Source: Marine Group II euryarchaeote MED-G38 (GTDB lineage: Archaea > Thermoplasmatota > Poseidoniia > Poseidoniales > Thalassarchaeaceae). From it: a DNA stretch of 33,582 bases. Location: assembly GCA_002457145.1 (NCBI GenBank), contig NTJP01000002.1:1-33582 (forward strand), in the 5' to 3' direction. Of this stretch, positions 33,004-33,582 are shown piece after piece (the first letter of the stretch is position 1; the number at the start of each line of letters is the position of its first letter). A model generated the notes under the pieces. That model saw only the letters and a list, made by a program, of their open reading frames with translations, ran no database searches and was not told the origin of the DNA. Both the position numbers and the translations under genes were made by a program.

Positions 33004-33582
33004 ATGTCTGATTGGCCGGAACTGGGAACTCTTGTCCAGTTAATTGTAAAAACATGGTCCGGAGATGGTGTTTACAAGGGAATAGTATTGCCAAATTCAG
33101 GGCCAAATCTTGTAACCATTAAACTACAAAATGGTTACAATATTTCATTTCCAGAGTCCTATGTCAAATCATTTGAAATCTTACCCGAATCTCCTGAAAT
33201 AGCAGTTGTTAGTGATAATGATCATATTCAAGATAAAAAATTACCCTTAATTTATTTAATTCACACCGGAGGAACTATTGCTAGTAAAGTAGATTATAGG
33301 ACTGGTGCGGTTTCAGCCACTTTCGAGCCAAATGATCTTTTAGATTCTATTCCAGAAATAAAAGAAATTGCACAAATAAAGGTCTTAAAATTAGGTAATA
33401 TGTGGTCAGATGATTTGCGTCCAAGACATTGGAATAAAATGTTAAAGGCAACTGAAAAAGCGTTTTCTGATGGTGCAAAAGGAGTTGTCATAACTCATGG
33501 AACAGATACGCTCCATCTTTCTGCTGCTGCCATGGCATACGGATGGTCTGGTAACGGTCAGAGGCCTCCGGGCAGAATTGTT
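33004..33582 (+). CDS. gatD: Glutamyl-tRNA(Gln) amidotransferase subunit D, N-terminal part (3' end outside window)
   Basis: The frame from ATG 33004 is open for 193 codons to the right edge. Residues 1-75 form the small N-terminal domain special to archaeal GatD (TWSGDGVYKGIVLP, then NISFPESYVKSFE). An L-asparaginase-type domain starts at about 80. Its catalytic Thr is T91 in HTGGTIASKV, and T167-D168 stand in THGTDTLHL. GatDE turns Glu-tRNA(Gln) into Gln-tRNA(Gln), and GatD releases the ammonia from glutamine. The N-terminal domain separates it from plain asparaginase. No ribosome site precedes the ATG; a weak TATA-like AGTATTTC at 32956-32963 would give a short leader. gatE is not visible and may lie beyond the edge. 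Confidence 0.92.
   Translation, partial: MSDWPELGTLVQLIVKTWSGDGVYKGIVLPNSGPNLVTIKLQNGYNISFPESYVKSFEILPESPEIAVVSDNDHIQDKKLPLIYLIHTGGTIASKVDYRTGAVSATFEPNDLLDSIPEIKEIAQIKVLKLGNMWSDDLRPRHWNKMLKATEKAFSDGAKGVVITHGTDTLHLSAAAMAYGWSGNGQRPPGRIV

Noticed and set aside
1-33582. CRISPR arrays, insertion sequences, prophage or integration ends
   Set aside because: I saw no regularly spaced repeats, transposase or integrase motifs, or direct repeats flanking the tRNAs within the window.

Overview
The window is an AT-rich, gene-dense stretch of an archaeal chromosome, most likely from a planktonic marine euryarchaeon of the Marine Group II type (Poseidoniales) or a close relative. The archaeal call rests on a small clamp-loader subunit (rfcS), the archaeal-type transamidosome subunit gatD, a tRNA-Met with a bulge-helix-bulge intron, genome-encoded CCA on both tRNAs, and TATA-like boxes about 25-30 bases before many start codons. 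The Marine Group II placement is an inference from gene content (aerobic heterotroph with very large secreted proteins, B12-dependent mutase, ferredoxin-dependent oxoacid oxidation and a bacterial-type cold-shock protein). No gap longer than 300 bases lacks a gene.

Layout. 1-311: tail of an unrecognised coiled-coil gene, then tRNA-Gln(CTG) on the minus strand. 370-3185: korB and korA (2-oxoacid:ferredoxin oxidoreductase) on the minus strand. 3326-7685: membrane-anchored cyclophilin, aconitase and a small acidic unknown protein. 7733-14341: a roughly 2200-residue secreted, membrane-anchored surface protein. 14393-15815: acyl-CoA dehydrogenase and cold-shock protein (minus). 15970-16635: an aquaporin-like channel. 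16647-22368: a minus-strand operon of acyl-CoA ligase, LysE-type exporter and fused isobutyryl-CoA mutase (icmF). 22450-23654: SMUG1-like uracil-DNA glycosylase and YbaK-type tRNA-editing protein. 23781-25571: a PAP2-type membrane enzyme and a small membrane protein. 25657-28142: a tightly coupled trio resembling the two subunits of 2-aminophenol 1,6-dioxygenase plus an aminomuconate-deaminase-like RidA protein. 28173-29849: an APC amino-acid permease carrying two C-terminal EF-hands. 29903-32659: panB, rfcS and an unknown membrane protein. 32765-33582: intron-containing tRNA-Met(CAT) and the start of gatD.

How it fits together. Acyl-CoA ligase, acyl-CoA dehydrogenase, IcmF, KorAB and aconitase fit a heterotroph that feeds fatty-acid or branched-chain amino-acid carbon into the TCA cycle with ferredoxin as electron acceptor. 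The most unusual region is 25.6-29.8 kb: a candidate aromatic-amine ring-cleavage module in a marine archaeon (iron-bearing beta subunit, degenerate alpha subunit, RidA deaminase with a glycine-zipper extension), followed by a permease with a calcium-binding tail. Also worth attention are an aquaporin lacking the selectivity-filter arginine, an archaeal SMUG1-family glycosylase, a single-chain icmF, and the UBA-like tyrosine/glutamine-rich tail of the giant surface protein.
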